DNA of 64,000 bases, taken from Lactiplantibacillus paraplantarum (lineage in GTDB: Bacteria > Bacillota > Bacilli > Lactobacillales > Lactobacillaceae). The stretch spans positions 558,001-622,000 of the forward strand of contig NZ_CP032744.1 of the NCBI RefSeq assembly GCF_003641145.1, written 5' to 3'. Shown one piece after another: positions 46,407-55,892 of this stretch (the first letter of the stretch is position 1; every line of letters begins with the position of its first letter). Under the pieces are notes generated by a model. It had not been told where the DNA came from, did not search any database, and was given only the letters and a program-made list of their open reading frames with translations. The position numbers and the translations under genes were made by a program.

Positions 46407-47793
46407 TCGCTGGCAACAGACAACCCGATTGTTACTCATGGAAAATGTATTGACTATCCTGATCGTGTTGGTTGTGTTACAGCATTTTTCGCCAATTAAG
46501 TGGTCTTGGCAATTAGCGAGTAGTTTAGGGTGCGCCTGGTTGGTTCTGGCAGTTATTGAAGGAATCATTGTTTGGCGGCAACAGAGTGAACGTCAAAAGA
46601 CCATTGACCGCATGGAGGCCAAACTCCGCCAGATGAGTAGCCAACAGTTTCCACCACATATTTTATTACCCCAATCAGATCCGTTGTATAGTTTGGCGCA
46701 GGCTGTCAATCAGTTAGAAAGTTACCAGAAACACCAGACGCGACGTGCGGAATTGCAAGAAAAAGAATTAATGATGATTATGCGCTACTTACCCGTGGGT
46801 GTGATGGTTATTGATCATCGGCGGCAAGTTCAACTATCAAATCCGGCAATGAGTGAACTACTGCAAGTCTCTGTTAACACGGTGGCTCATATTTATACGA
46901 AAGACATTCAACTATACGCGTTGACTAAATTAATTGAGGACACGATTACTAGTGGCCATAATCAGCGGGCAACGATTACCTTGACACCGGCGCCCAATAC
47001 GCAAGTGGTTGAGGCTTCGACTGTTTACATTCAAGGTAATCGGTCGCAATTTCAAATCGTCTTGATGTCGTACGATATTACTGAAGTGTACATGATTGAA
47101 CAGATGCAAGATGATTTTGTCAGTAATGCGAGTCACGAGTTGAAGACGCCAATCACGGCAATTTCTGGTTTTACCGAAACCTTGCTAAGTGGGGCCAAGG
47201 ATGATCCGGCAACTTTAGATCAATTTTTGCATATTATTGCTGATGAGAGTCAACGGTTAATTGATTTAATTCAAGATGTTTTATCATTATCGCGAATCCG
47301 GGCGCAGAATACGACACTGTTAACATTGGTGCCAGTAGCTGTTCGACCGTTGATTGAACAAGAACTCGTAGTGGTCCAACAGGCGATTGAACGACAACAT
47401 TTAACGATCAATAATCAAGTTGACGCAGATTTAACGGTAACGAGTGATCCGCAGAAACTGAACCAGATTGTCAAAAATTTGCTAACAAATGCAATCAAGT
47501 ATAACCGGCCCCGTGGGAGTGTAACGATTGCAACACTGGTCAGTCAGCAGACTTGGTCATTAATTGTTAAGGATACGGGAATCGGCATCAGTGCAGATGA
47601 TCAACAGCGTATTTTTGAACGGTTTTACCGTGCAAGCCCATCGCGCTCACAGCAGCTAGTGAGTGGGACTGGGCTGGGACTGGCAATTGTTCAAGAATTG
47701 GTACACGCGATGCACGGTACGATTGAAGTTGTTAGCCAACGGGGTGTGGGGACAACGATGACGGTCACGTTACCGATATCAGCGGTTGAATAG
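46399..47793 (+). CDS. phoR: Sensor histidine kinase PhoR
   Basis: 464 residues from ATG at 46399 (overlapping the phoP stop as ATGCATAA). In-frame starts at 46372 or 46378 exist. Two adjacent membrane segments near the N-terminus leave almost no extracellular loop, then a PAS-like domain, H-box SHELKTPITAISGF with the phosphorylated His (about 250), N-box NQIVKNLLTNAIKY, and GTGLGLAIVQELV. The missing external sensor domain fits kinases that sense phosphate through the PstSCAB-PhoU complex rather than directly. Confidence 0.92.
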   Translation: MHNRWQQTTRLLLMENVLTILIVLVVLQHFSPIKWSWQLASSLGCAWLVLAVIEGIIVWRQQSERQKTIDRMEAKLRQMSSQQFPPHILLPQSDPLYSLAQAVNQLESYQKHQTRRAELQEKELMMIMRYLPVGVMVIDHRRQVQLSNPAMSELLQVSVNTVAHIYTKDIQLYALTKLIEDTITSGHNQRATITLTPAPNTQVVEASTVYIQGNRSQFQIVLMSYDITEVYMIEQMQDDFVSNASHELKTPITAISGFTETLLSGAKDDPATLDQFLHIIADESQRLIDLIQDVLSLSRIRAQNTTLLTLVPVAVRPLIEQELVVVQQAIERQHLTINNQVDADLTVTSDPQKLNQIVKNLLTNAIKYNRPRGSVTIATLVSQQTWSLIVKDTGIGISADDQQRIFERFYRASPSRSQQLVSGTGLGLAIVQELVHAMHGTIEVVSQRGVGTTMTVTLPISAVE

Positions 47794-47958
47794 GACCTAG
47801 TAGTGTTGGCCGAATTATTTCAGACTAATTTTAAGTGTCGCCAGTTGATGACCAGTGGGTGAAGTTTCTGGAGTGTGACAAGAAAGTATTGTGGCGACTT
47901 GTGAAGTTGGCTTGTAAATAGATGTTAGATCATACTAATTGATATAATTCGTGGATAT

Positions 47959-48001
47959 AACGATTTTTGCGGTGCATGTCACCTGTGAAAATCGTTTTTT
48001 T
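47959..48001 (+). terminator. Terminator after phoR
   Basis: AACGATTTT pairs with AAAATCGTT around an inner GGTG/CACC hairpin, ending in seven T. It separates phoPR from the pst operon. Confidence 0.85.
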
Positions 48002-48070
48002 GTGTGTTTTTCTAATAATCCTTTCATTATGAGGCTGCCAAGACGAAAAATAGTTAAAAATATATCGACG

Positions 48071-48125
48071 TTTACACAATCTTTACAAAACTCATATCAA
48101 GCATTTACACAAACTTTGTATTATT
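48071..48125 (+). promoter_or_regulatory. PhoP-box array and promoter of the pst operon
   Basis: Units at exact 11-bp steps begin TTTACA (48071), TTTACA (48082), CATATC (48093), TTTACA (48104), TTTGTA (48115). TATTAT (48119-48124) is the likely -10. Three perfect repeats make this the strongest Pho site of the window. Confidence 0.78.
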
Positions 48126-48158
48126 GATTATGAGCAATGGGTAGGAGGTATATTAGTT

Positions 48159-49034
48159 ATGAAAAAAAGTCGGGTCATCCAATTAATCGTGTTGATTGTG
48201 ATTATTGGACTAGTCGGGTTGGGATACACGCATCGTGACCGTACTAGCGCCAGTGAATCAATTACTGCGGTTGGATCAACGGCCTTACAACCACTAGTTG
48301 AAGCGGCCGGTGAGCAGTACAGCAGCAACCATACTGGTGTGTTCATTAATGTCCAGGGTGGTGGTTCTGGAACGGGACTTAGTCAAATCCAGGCTGGCGC
48401 CGTTGCTATCGGTAATTCTGATATTTTTGCCGAAGAGCAAAGTGGTATTACGGCTAGCAAGTTAATTGATCACCGGGTCGCCGTAGTCGGCATCGCCCCA
48501 ATCGTTAACAAAAAAGCCGGCGTTACTAATTTAACGCAGCGTCAACTCATTCAAATTTTTACGGGTAAGGTGACGAACTGGCGTGAAGTCGGTGGCCGCA
48601 ATTTGCCGATTACGTTAATTAATCGGGCACAAGGCTCTGGAACTCGGAAAACATTCGAGCGATATGCCTTAAAGGGAAATAAGAGTACGGATTCTCAGGA
48701 ACAAGATTCGTCCGGACTAGCACGGTCAATTGTTGCTAGCACACCTGGTGCAATTAGCTACGTGGCGTTTTCTTACTTAGATCAGTCCGTACAGACCGTT
48801 AAAGTCGATGGGGTGCGACCAACAGAGCAAAATGTGCGCAACAATCGTTGGTACATCTGGTCTTATGAACATTTATATACGGGTAAACACCCCAACCAGT
48901 TAACTAAAAAATTTATTGATTATATTTTATCAACCGCTGTTCATCAAAAGTTAGTCAAGCAGTTAGGTTATATTTCGGTCCATGATATGCAAGTACAGCG
49001 GAATGCGGCCGGTAAAGTTTCTGTCGTGAAATGA
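48159..49034 (+). CDS. pstS: Phosphate-binding protein PstS of the pst operon
   Basis: 291 residues. The phosphate-binding motifs AVGSTALQPLVEAAG, GSGTGLSQIQAG and INRAQGSGTRKTF match the solitary copy at 35786. The N-terminus (KKSRVIQLIVLIVIIGLVGLGYTHRD) is a hydrophobic helix with no cysteine, so unlike the other copy it is not a lipoprotein: it is either released after signal cleavage or held by an uncleaved N-terminal anchor. It leads pstS-C-A-B-B-phoU. AGGAGG precedes the ATG. Confidence 0.94.
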   Translation: MKKSRVIQLIVLIVIIGLVGLGYTHRDRTSASESITAVGSTALQPLVEAAGEQYSSNHTGVFINVQGGGSGTGLSQIQAGAVAIGNSDIFAEEQSGITASKLIDHRVAVVGIAPIVNKKAGVTNLTQRQLIQIFTGKVTNWREVGGRNLPITLINRAQGSGTRKTFERYALKGNKSTDSQEQDSSGLARSIVASTPGAISYVAFSYLDQSVQTVKVDGVRPTEQNVRNNRWYIWSYEHLYTGKHPNQLTKKFIDYILSTAVHQKLVKQLGYISVHDMQVQRNAAGKVSVVK

Positions 49035-49044
49035 GGGAGAGCGC

Positions 49045-49974
49045 ATGGATAAAATTCGAGAAAGCTTATTAAAAAAATCAGTTGCCAGTAAAATCGAACG
49101 ACGTGGTAAAGCCATCAGCCTAATCTGTTTAGCGCTGATTGTCGGGATCGTCTTTTTAATTTTCTATTTTGTTGCATCACGGGGGTTAGCGACTTTTTTT
49201 CAGAATCATATTAACTTATGGCAATTTCTAAGTGGCACCCAGTGGAATCCTGGCACAGTTGGAACGAACGGGCAACCCGCCGTTGGCGCACTGCCCATGA
49301 TTGTCGGGTCATTTTTAATTACGATTCTTTCGGCCTTGATTGCAACCCCATTTGCCATTGGGACGGCCGTTTTTATGACTGAGATTTCGCCGCGCCGGGG
49401 GGCCAAAATTCTTCGGCCGGTAACGGAGTTATTAGTCGGCATTCCTTCGGTAGTATATGGTTTTATCGGGTTACAAGTGGTTGTACCATTTGTCCGGAAC
49501 ACATTCGGTGGTAGTGGTTACGGGATCTTATCCGGAACTTTTGTTCTGTTTGTCATGATTTTACCAACTGTGACATCAATGACCGCGGATGCACTGAACG
49601 CGGTTCCACGGTATTATCGGGAAGCCTCGTTAGCATTAGGGGCCACGCGCTGGCAAACGATTTATAAAGTGGTCTTACGGGCAGCAATTCCCGGTATGTT
49701 GACAGCGGTGGTTTTCGGCATGGCCCGCGCCTTTGGTGAAGCGCTCGCGGTACAAATGGTGATTGGGAATGCAACGTTATTACCACATAATTTAGTCTCA
49801 CCAGCAGCGACTTTGACTAGTATCTTGACGATGGGAATTGGGAATACCGTCATGGGGTCATTACAAAACAATGCATTGTGGTCGCTAGCGATGATCCTGT
49901 TACTGATGTCGTTAGTCTTTAACTTAGTTATTCGCTATATTGGTCGAAAGGGGAAATTAAACAATGAACGCTAA
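49045..49974 (+). CDS. pstC: Phosphate ABC transporter permease PstC
   Basis: 309 residues with about six membrane helices. The EAA-type loop YYREASLALGATRWQTIYKV (about 191-210) docks on PstB. It forms the channel with PstA. It lies ten bases after pstS and overlaps pstA by 11 bases. Confidence 0.95.
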   Translation: MDKIRESLLKKSVASKIERRGKAISLICLALIVGIVFLIFYFVASRGLATFFQNHINLWQFLSGTQWNPGTVGTNGQPAVGALPMIVGSFLITILSALIATPFAIGTAVFMTEISPRRGAKILRPVTELLVGIPSVVYGFIGLQVVVPFVRNTFGGSGYGILSGTFVLFVMILPTVTSMTADALNAVPRYYREASLALGATRWQTIYKVVLRAAIPGMLTAVVFGMARAFGEALAVQMVIGNATLLPHNLVSPAATLTSILTMGIGNTVMGSLQNNALWSLAMILLLMSLVFNLVIRYIGRKGKLNNER

Positions 49975-50848
49975 ACGCATTGATAAAATTGCGACTGGAA
50001 TTTTATATGGAGTCGCGGCCTTTGTGGTCATTATTTTAATTGCCCTGTTAGGATATATTCTGATTCAAGGTGTGCCTAAGATTTCGTGGCATTTTTTAAC
50101 GTCACCAGCGCTAGCCTTTGAAGCGGGTGGTGGGATTGGCATCCAATTGTTCAACTCCTTCTACTTATTATTCTTGGCACTATTGATCTCGCTACCTATT
50201 TCACTTGGTGCGGGGATTTATCTCAATGAGTATGCGCCACAAAATACATTGACTGGGCTCATTCGAACAACTATTGAAATCTTGAGTTCACTACCGTCCG
50301 TGGTCGTCGGTTTATTTGGTTACTTGTTCTTTGTTGTTCAGTTTAAACTAGGATTCTCAATTCTGTCAGGGGCGTTTGCACTCACCGTCTTTAACTTGCC
50401 AATTTTGACTCGGAGTATTGAAGAAGCCTTAGCTAATATTTCAGACAATCAGCGAGAAGCCGGTTATGCCTTGGGATTATCGCGTTGGGAGACAGTTACG
50501 AAAATTGTTGTCCCGGCCGCCTTACCAAGTATTATTACGGGGGTTGTTTTGAGTGCTGGTCGAATTTTCGGTGAAGCGGCCGCCTTAATTTATACTGCAG
50601 GTCAAAGCGCACCGGCCTTAGATTTTACTAATTGGAATCCATTTGATATTAGTAGTCCACTTAGTCCGTTACGGCCCGCTGAAACGCTAGCTGTTCATAT
50701 TTGGAAAATTAATTCGGAGGGGATTATGCCGGATGCCAAGGCTGTCTCCGCAGGTGCTTCAGCCGTCTTAATTATTGCGGTACTACTCTTTAACTTCTTA
50801 GCTCGTTGGCTTGGCAAACGCTTGTACAAACATTTAACCGCTGAATAA
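49964..50848 (+). CDS. pstA: Phosphate ABC transporter permease PstA
   Basis: 294 residues, six membrane helices. The coupling loop is QREAGYALGLSRWETVTKIV (about 165-184). A partner of PstC. The ATG lies inside the end of pstC, so the two are translationally coupled. Confidence 0.95.
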   Translation: MNAKRIDKIATGILYGVAAFVVIILIALLGYILIQGVPKISWHFLTSPALAFEAGGGIGIQLFNSFYLLFLALLISLPISLGAGIYLNEYAPQNTLTGLIRTTIEILSSLPSVVVGLFGYLFFVVQFKLGFSILSGAFALTVFNLPILTRSIEEALANISDNQREAGYALGLSRWETVTKIVVPAALPSIITGVVLSAGRIFGEAAALIYTAGQSAPALDFTNWNPFDISSPLSPLRPAETLAVHIWKINSEGIMPDAKAVSAGASAVLIIAVLLFNFLARWLGKRLYKHLTAE

Positions 50849-50859
50849 AGGAGGCCGTT

Positions 50860-51672
50860 TTGATGGCAGATAATACAATGACAACGACACAACGTAACAT
50901 TATGACGTTTGATCCAAAAGACCATGAAATTGCGCTTTCGACCGAGGACTTGCACGTGTTTTACGGTAATTCCGAGGCGATTTCAGAGGGGGATTTGCAG
51001 TTTGAACGGTATAAGATCAGTGCGTTGATTGGGCCCTCCGGTTCAGGTAAGTCAACTTACTTACGCTCACTAAACCGGATGAACGATCGGATTGCGACCG
51101 TTAAGGGAAAGATTATGTATCGGGATTTAGATATCAATAGTAACGATATCGATGTTTATGAAATGCGTCGCCATATTGGCATGGTTTTTCAACGACCTAA
51201 TCCGTTTGCAAAGTCGATTTATGAAAATATTGCCTTCGCGCTGCGTCAACGTGGGATGAATAAAAAACAAGACTTGGATGAAATTGTTGAACGGTCTTTG
51301 CGGCAAGCCGCCATGTGGGATCAAGTTAAGGATGATTTAAACAAGAGTGCCTTAGCTTTATCCGGTGGTCAGCAACAACGACTCTGTATTGCCCGAGCGA
51401 TTGCGGTTAAACCAGATATTTTGTTGCTTGACGAACCAGCTAGTGCGTTAGATCCGGTGTCTACAAGCCAAATTGAGGATACGTTATTAGAATTGAAGCA
51501 AAATTACACCATTATTATTGTGACCCATAATATGCAACAAGCATCGCGAATAAGTGATTATACAGCGTTCTTTAATCTCGGAAAAGTTTTAGAATATTCA
51601 GAGACTGGTGAGATTTTTACGAATCCCCAAGTGGATCTGACGAATGACTATATTTCCGGGAATTTTGGATAG
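50860..51672 (+). CDS. pstB1: Phosphate ABC transporter ATP-binding protein PstB (first copy)
   Basis: 270 residues. Walker [20 protein letters not shown], signature [10 protein letters not shown], Walker [15 protein letters not shown]-loop THNM. TTG at 50860 or ATG just after, with AAAGGAGG upstream. It has a longer N-terminus than the second copy. Two adjacent pstB genes are usual in lactic acid bacteria and may give a heterodimer. Confidence 0.95.
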   Translation: MMADNTMTTTQRNIMTFDPKDHEIALSTEDLHVFYGNSEAISEGDLQFERYKISALIGPSGSGKSTYLRSLNRMNDRIATVKGKIMYRDLDINSNDIDVYEMRRHIGMVFQRPNPFAKSIYENIAFALRQRGMNKKQDLDEIVERSLRQAAMWDQVKDDLNKSALALSGGQQQRLCIARAIAVKPDILLLDEPASALDPVSTSQIEDTLLELKQNYTIIIVTHNMQQASRISDYTAFFNLGKVLEYSETGEIFTNPQVDLTNDYISGNFG

Positions 51673-51683
51673 GAGGACCGTTC

Positions 51684-52439
51684 ATGAGTACAATTTTAAC
51701 TACTGAGAATTTATCATTATTTTATGGTAAAAAAGAGGCCCTCAAAGGAATTAATATTGATTTTGATGACAAAGGCATTACGGCTTTGATTGGGCCCTCC
51801 GGCTGTGGTAAATCGACATTTTTACGTTGTTTAAATCGGATGAATGATTTGATTCCCAATGTTACGATTACCGGTGAAGTTAATTTTAATGGCCATAATA
51901 TTTACGCACCAACGACGGATACCGTGCAGTTGCGTAAAGAAATCGGCATGGTGTTCCAACAGCCTAATCCGTTTCCATTTTCAATTTATGAAAATGTGGT
52001 CTATGGTCTACGCTTGGCTGGCGTTCATGATAAAGAACGGTTAGATGCGGCAGTTGAAAAAAGTCTGAAACAGGCGGCAATTTGGGATGAAGTCAAGGAC
52101 CGCTTACACGCTAATGCGTTGTCGCTATCTGGGGGACAACAACAACGGGTTTGTATCGCGCGGGTACTGGCCGTGGAACCTGATATTATTCTTTTGGACG
52201 AAGCGACTAGCGCGTTAGATCCAATTTCAAGTCGAATGATTGAAGAGACCCTATTGAATTTGCGCCAAGATTACACTATCATAACTGTTACGCATAACAT
52301 GCAACAGGCTTCACGAATTTCTGATCGAACGGCGTTTTTCCTGAATGGTGAACTGATTGAGGTTAACGACACGAAGCAGATTTTCATGAACCCGGTTAAA
52401 CAAGAAACCAATGACTATATTTCGGGACGATTTGGTTAG
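51684..52439 (+). CDS. pstB2: Phosphate ABC transporter ATP-binding protein PstB (second copy)
   Basis: 251 residues. Walker [42 protein letters not shown] (Thr where the first copy has Pro-Ala) and THNM. AGGAGG precedes the ATG. Diverged from pstB1 but with all ATPase motifs intact. Confidence 0.95.
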   Translation: MSTILTTENLSLFYGKKEALKGINIDFDDKGITALIGPSGCGKSTFLRCLNRMNDLIPNVTITGEVNFNGHNIYAPTTDTVQLRKEIGMVFQQPNPFPFSIYENVVYGLRLAGVHDKERLDAAVEKSLKQAAIWDEVKDRLHANALSLSGGQQQRVCIARVLAVEPDIILLDEATSALDPISSRMIEETLLNLRQDYTIITVTHNMQQASRISDRTAFFLNGELIEVNDTKQIFMNPVKQETNDYISGRFG

Positions 52440-52451
52440 GAGGAAAAAACC

Positions 52452-53126
52452 ATGCGACGACTTTTTGATGATGAACTAAACGATATTGATGCAAACTTCA
52501 CTGAAATGGGAATGATGGTCAGCGAAACGATTGAAAAGGCGGTAAAAGCATTTATTGATCATGACCGCGACTTAGCCCAAGAAATCATTGATAATGATGC
52601 TAAAATCAACCAACGTGAAGTCGAACTAGAACAAAAGTCATTTGAAATGATTGCGTTATACCAACCCGTTACTTCAGACTTACGGGAAATTGTCACCATT
52701 TTAAAGGCGGTTTCTGACTTGGAACGGATGGCGGACTACGCGCGTAACATTGCCCACGCAACGATTCGGGTCAAAGGTAATATACGTGTGCCAGAAATCG
52801 AAGCGGCTTTATCAGAAATGGGGAACCGCGTCCGTAAGATGGTCGAGGAAATGTTGGCCGCTTACGTCAAGAGTGATGATCAGGAAGCACGCCGGGTCGC
52901 TGCTAAGGATGCCAAAGTTGGCGAAATGTACGATCGAATCAATGAGAAGGGAATTTCCAAGATGGAACGTCATCCTGAGACTGTCATTGGTTCCACTGAC
53001 TATCTCAATGTCGCGACTTATTTGATGCGAATCGGAGCGTTGGTGACTAATATTGGTGAATGGATCGTTTATTTGAATACCGGTGAAATCATTGAATTGA
53101 ATCCGGAAAGTTCCAATTTAGTATAA
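52452..53126 (+). CDS. phoU: Phosphate signalling protein PhoU
   Basis: 224 residues, all-helical, with two PhoU repeats holding the metal-binding acidic clusters (LREIVTILKAVSDLERMADYARNI has the ExxxD-type pattern, as does the second half near YLMRIGALVTNIGEW). It links PstB activity to the PhoR kinase, keeping PhoR off when phosphate is ample. The last gene of the operon. Confidence 0.95.
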   Translation: MRRLFDDELNDIDANFTEMGMMVSETIEKAVKAFIDHDRDLAQEIIDNDAKINQREVELEQKSFEMIALYQPVTSDLREIVTILKAVSDLERMADYARNIAHATIRVKGNIRVPEIEAALSEMGNRVRKMVEEMLAAYVKSDDQEARRVAAKDAKVGEMYDRINEKGISKMERHPETVIGSTDYLNVATYLMRIGALVTNIGEWIVYLNTGEIIELNPESSNLV

Positions 53127-53146
53127 TAAATCATAAATAATTGCTT

Positions 53147-53178
53147 AAAGCCGGTCGTCTAGTTTGCAACCGGCTTTT
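53147..53178 (+). terminator. Terminator of the pst operon
   Basis: AAAGCCGGT pairs with ACCGGCTTT, followed by T. Confidence 0.85.
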
Positions 53179-53226
53179 ACAATTAGTAAGATATGGTTAG
53201 ACAATACTTATAAGGAGCGTCTAACT

Positions 53227-53538
53227 ATGAAATCAAATACAAAACAAAAGTTAACCAAATCTAATAATCGAGTTTTTGCCGGCGTCCTTGGTGGCATCGC
53301 CGAATACTTAAATTGGAATGCAACGGTATTACGCGTACTTTACGTTATTCTAACCTTAATTACCCATGGCTTTGGTGTTTTGGTATACTTAGTATTAATG
53401 ACAATTATCCCAAGTAAACCAGACAATACGGGCTTCTTCGAACAAATGCGGCAAAGTGCGGGTGAGCAAACTAAACCGCAAGCACATGGACGTAAAGAGA
53501 TTCATAATGTTCATGAAGAGGATGATCCGCAGCACTAA
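53227..53538 (+). CDS. PspC-domain membrane protein (YvlC type)
   Basis: 103 residues from ATG at 53227 with AAGGAGCG upstream. The frame extension to 53164 runs through the pst terminator. The PspC motif VFAGVLGGIAEYLNWNATVL is followed by one or two membrane helices and a charged, His-rich tail. PspC proteins act in envelope-stress responses. Clustered with a yvlD-like gene as in B. subtilis yvlCD. Confidence 0.9.
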   Translation: MKSNTKQKLTKSNNRVFAGVLGGIAEYLNWNATVLRVLYVILTLITHGFGVLVYLVLMTIIPSKPDNTGFFEQMRQSAGEQTKPQAHGRKEIHNVHEEDDPQH

Positions 53539-53559
53539 GATTAATGGAGTGATTATAAA

Positions 53560-53925
53560 GTGGGCTTTTGGAAACGAATTTTAATTAACACGATCTTGTT
53601 TATTGCGATTGCGGGCTTTTTTCAGAGTAGCTTTCACGTTGCGAGTGTCTGGATGGCATTAATCGCCAGTTTTGTTCTTGCGATTCTTAATGCGGCCATC
53701 AAACCGTTCTTACTGTTATTGTCGTTGCCAATTACGCTACTAACATTGGGGCTATTTAGTATTGTTATTAATGGTTTTATGCTTCAAATGACGTCTTACG
53801 TTGTTGGTAAGAACAACTTCGGGTTTTCTAGTTTTGGCATGGCCATGGTCGTTTCAATATTGATGTCGCTTGCCAACGTGATTGTCTCTAACTTTTTCGC
53901 AAAAGACGGCGTTGATGGTGAATAA
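53560..53925 (+). CDS. YvlD-like membrane protein (phage-holin family 4 type)
   Basis: 121 residues from a GTG start, with four hydrophobic helices (ILINTILFIAIAGFF, WMALIASFVLAILNAAIKPF and others). The NAAIKPFLLLLSLPITLLTLG region is typical of the YvlD family. Despite the holin-family label there is no prophage here. A role in envelope stress is inferred from pspC. Confidence 0.85.
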   Translation: MGFWKRILINTILFIAIAGFFQSSFHVASVWMALIASFVLAILNAAIKPFLLLLSLPITLLTLGLFSIVINGFMLQMTSYVVGKNNFGFSSFGMAMVVSILMSLANVIVSNFFAKDGVDGE

Positions 53926-53933
53926 AGCGCTTT
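53924..53933 (+). promoter_or_regulatory. cre-like palindrome upstream of hprK
   Basis: AAAGCGCTTT equals the core of the CcpA site TGAAAGCGCTTTCA. The outer bases match only in part (AT...AA). It overlaps the stop of the yvlD-like gene. Confidence 0.35.
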
Positions 53934-53977
53934 AAAGTGCTAAGATTAGAAGATAGAAATAATCCGTTTTCAGTCAT

Positions 53978-54042
53978 AAAAGTGTGGCCGCTTGAAAGGG
54001 TAGCGTAATGGCGCGACTGGACAACGCGGGCCACACTTTTTT
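53978..54042 (+). terminator. Terminator-like structure just before hprK
   Basis: AAAAGTGTGGCC (53978-53989) pairs with GGCCACACTTTT (54029-54040), then TT. The 39-base loop can form two more hairpins (CGCT/AGCG, GCG/CGC). It lies only about 8 bases before the AGGAGGG of hprK, leaving no room for a promoter, so it acts either as an attenuator in a leader or as a partial terminator with read-through. Confidence 0.7.
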
Positions 54043-54061
54043 ATTATTAGGAGGGATTCTT

Positions 54062-55009
54062 TTGGCAGAAAGTGTAACCGTTGCCGATTTGGTGAAAAAT
54101 ACGCGTCTGGAAGTTTATCATGGCGCTGACTTGTTAGAGAAAAAGGATATTACAACTAGCGATATTTCACGTCCGGGGCTGGCGCTGACCGGGTATTTCA
54201 ACTATTATCCACGTGAACGGGTGCAATTGTTAGGAAAAACTGAAACCGCTTATTCGAAAAACATGAGTCATGACGAACGGTTGATGATTTTTCGCAAAAT
54301 GTGCCAACTGACGACACCAGCGTTTGTTATCTCAACCGGGCTACCCGTTCCAAAAGAACTCGTGCAGGCTGGTGAGGAGAATGGGGTGCCGATTTTAGGC
54401 ACGAAGATGACGTCATCTCGCATACTAAGTAATATGACGAATTACTTGGAAGGCAAGTTGGCTGAACGACAGTCCGTCCATGGCGTTTTAGTTGATATTT
54501 ATGGCTTGGGTGTTCTAATTACCGGTGATTCTGGTGTTGGGAAGAGTGAAACGGCGTTGGAATTAGTTAAACGGGGCCACCGCCTGATTGCGGATGATCG
54601 AGTTGATGTTTATCAACAAGATGAACAAACCCTTGTCGGTGAAGCACCTGCAATTTTAAATCACCTTTTAGAGATTCGCGGCATCGGTATTATTGACGTG
54701 ATGAATCTCTTCGGTGCTGGTGCGGTTCGACAGGATACTGATATTGATTTAATTGTTCACCTTGAGAATTGGACGCCTGATAAGCAATTTGATAGACTAG
54801 GAAATGGAGAACAAAATCGGAAATTCTTTGATGTTGAAGTTCCTGAAATCTCGATTCCAGTTAAAACTGGGCGTAACCTAGCTATTATTATTGAAGCAGC
54901 GGCTATGAACTTCCGTGCTGAAAGTATGGGATATGACGCGACGAAGGTCTTTGACGACAACTTGAATAAGTTGATCAAAACTAATTCCGTGCATGATTCT
55001 CACAAGTAA
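54062..55009 (+). CDS. hprK: HPr kinase/phosphorylase
   Basis: 315 residues from TTG at 54062 after AGGAGGG. The upstream extension of the frame passes through the terminator hairpin and is not used. SRPGLALTGYFNYYPRERVQLLG is the N-terminal domain. Walker A GDSGVGKSE (about 155-163) and the HprK signature LEIRGIGIIDVMNLFG follow. It phosphorylates Ser46 of HPr at high fructose-1,6-bisphosphate, and reverses this at high phosphate, setting CcpA-dependent catabolite control. First of hprK-lgt-gpsA-galU. Confidence 0.97.
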   Translation: MAESVTVADLVKNTRLEVYHGADLLEKKDITTSDISRPGLALTGYFNYYPRERVQLLGKTETAYSKNMSHDERLMIFRKMCQLTTPAFVISTGLPVPKELVQAGEENGVPILGTKMTSSRILSNMTNYLEGKLAERQSVHGVLVDIYGLGVLITGDSGVGKSETALELVKRGHRLIADDRVDVYQQDEQTLVGEAPAILNHLLEIRGIGIIDVMNLFGAGAVRQDTDIDLIVHLENWTPDKQFDRLGNGEQNRKFFDVEVPEISIPVKTGRNLAIIIEAAAMNFRAESMGYDATKVFDDNLNKLIKTNSVHDSHK

Positions 55010-55027
55010 TAAGGAGATGGCAGTAGC

Positions 55028-55876
55028 GTGAATACCGTTTTAGGGGCACTCAACCCAATTGCACTACGGTTAGGACCCATTCAGGTCCATTGGTACGGCG
55101 TCATTATTGCAAGTGCCGTCGTCATCGCGGTGGCCCTAGCTGTACGTGAAGGTCAGCAACGAGGGGTTCGGCCCGATGACATTTACGATATGATTTTATG
55201 GGCGCTTCCGTTTACTTTAATTGCTGCCCGTGCTTACTATGTGATTTTTCAGTGGTCGTATTATAGTCAAAATCCTGGCGAAATCATCCGGATTTGGGAT
55301 GGTGGGATTGCCATCTATGGTGGGCTGATTGGTGCGGGAATTGTGGTCATCTTGTTCTGCCGATCACGATTTATTCCAACTTGGCTAATGCTCGATATTG
55401 CGGCACCAACAGTGATTATGGGCCAAGGTATTGGTCGTTGGGGAAACTTTATGAACCAGGAAGCCTTTGGACGGGTGACTAGCTTAAGTTTCTTGCAAGG
55501 GTTGCACTTGCCTGAATGGTTAATTAATCAGATGTATATTCGCGGTGCATATCGGCAACCGACATTTCTGTATGAATCGGTTTGGGATTTATTAGGCTTT
55601 GTTTTGCTGATGGTTACAAGACACCGGACACATTGGTATAAGCAAGGTGATGTCTTTTTGACCTATGTTGCTTGGTACGCCTTTGGTCGCTTCTTTACGG
55701 AGGGCATGCGCACTGATTCGCTCATGCTATTTAACGTTATTCGAGTCTCGCAAGCATTGTCCGTGGTATTGTTCTTTGGTAGCATTGGTTTAATGGTGTG
55801 GCGTCGGTATCATAATCCGGATAATCGCTGGTATTTAGCAGGTTCTGGTCAAAAAGTTGTCACCGAAAATAAGTAG
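55028..55876 (+). CDS. lgt: Prolipoprotein diacylglyceryl transferase
   Basis: 282 residues from GTG at 55028 after AAGGAG. About seven membrane helices. The Lgt signature [17 protein letters not shown] (about 134-150, with the essential Arg and Asn/Glu) is present, and HWYG near residue 25. It adds diacylglycerol to lipobox cysteines, such as those of PhnD and the solitary PstS. The hprK-lgt order is conserved in Bacilli. Confidence 0.97.
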   Translation: MNTVLGALNPIALRLGPIQVHWYGVIIASAVVIAVALAVREGQQRGVRPDDIYDMILWALPFTLIAARAYYVIFQWSYYSQNPGEIIRIWDGGIAIYGGLIGAGIVVILFCRSRFIPTWLMLDIAAPTVIMGQGIGRWGNFMNQEAFGRVTSLSFLQGLHLPEWLINQMYIRGAYRQPTFLYESVWDLLGFVLLMVTRHRTHWYKQGDVFLTYVAWYAFGRFFTEGMRTDSLMLFNVIRVSQALSVVLFFGSIGLMVWRRYHNPDNRWYLAGSGQKVVTENK

Positions 55877-55892
55877 ATTAGAGGGTTTTTGA

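Noticed and set aside
53560..53925. Phage holin gene as a prophage sign
   Set aside because: The protein is a YvlD-type membrane protein next to pspC. No other phage gene is present.
54008..54061. Upstream ATG start for hprK
   Set aside because: The extension translates through the terminator hairpin. The TTG at 54062 has AGGAGGG and gives the family N-terminus.
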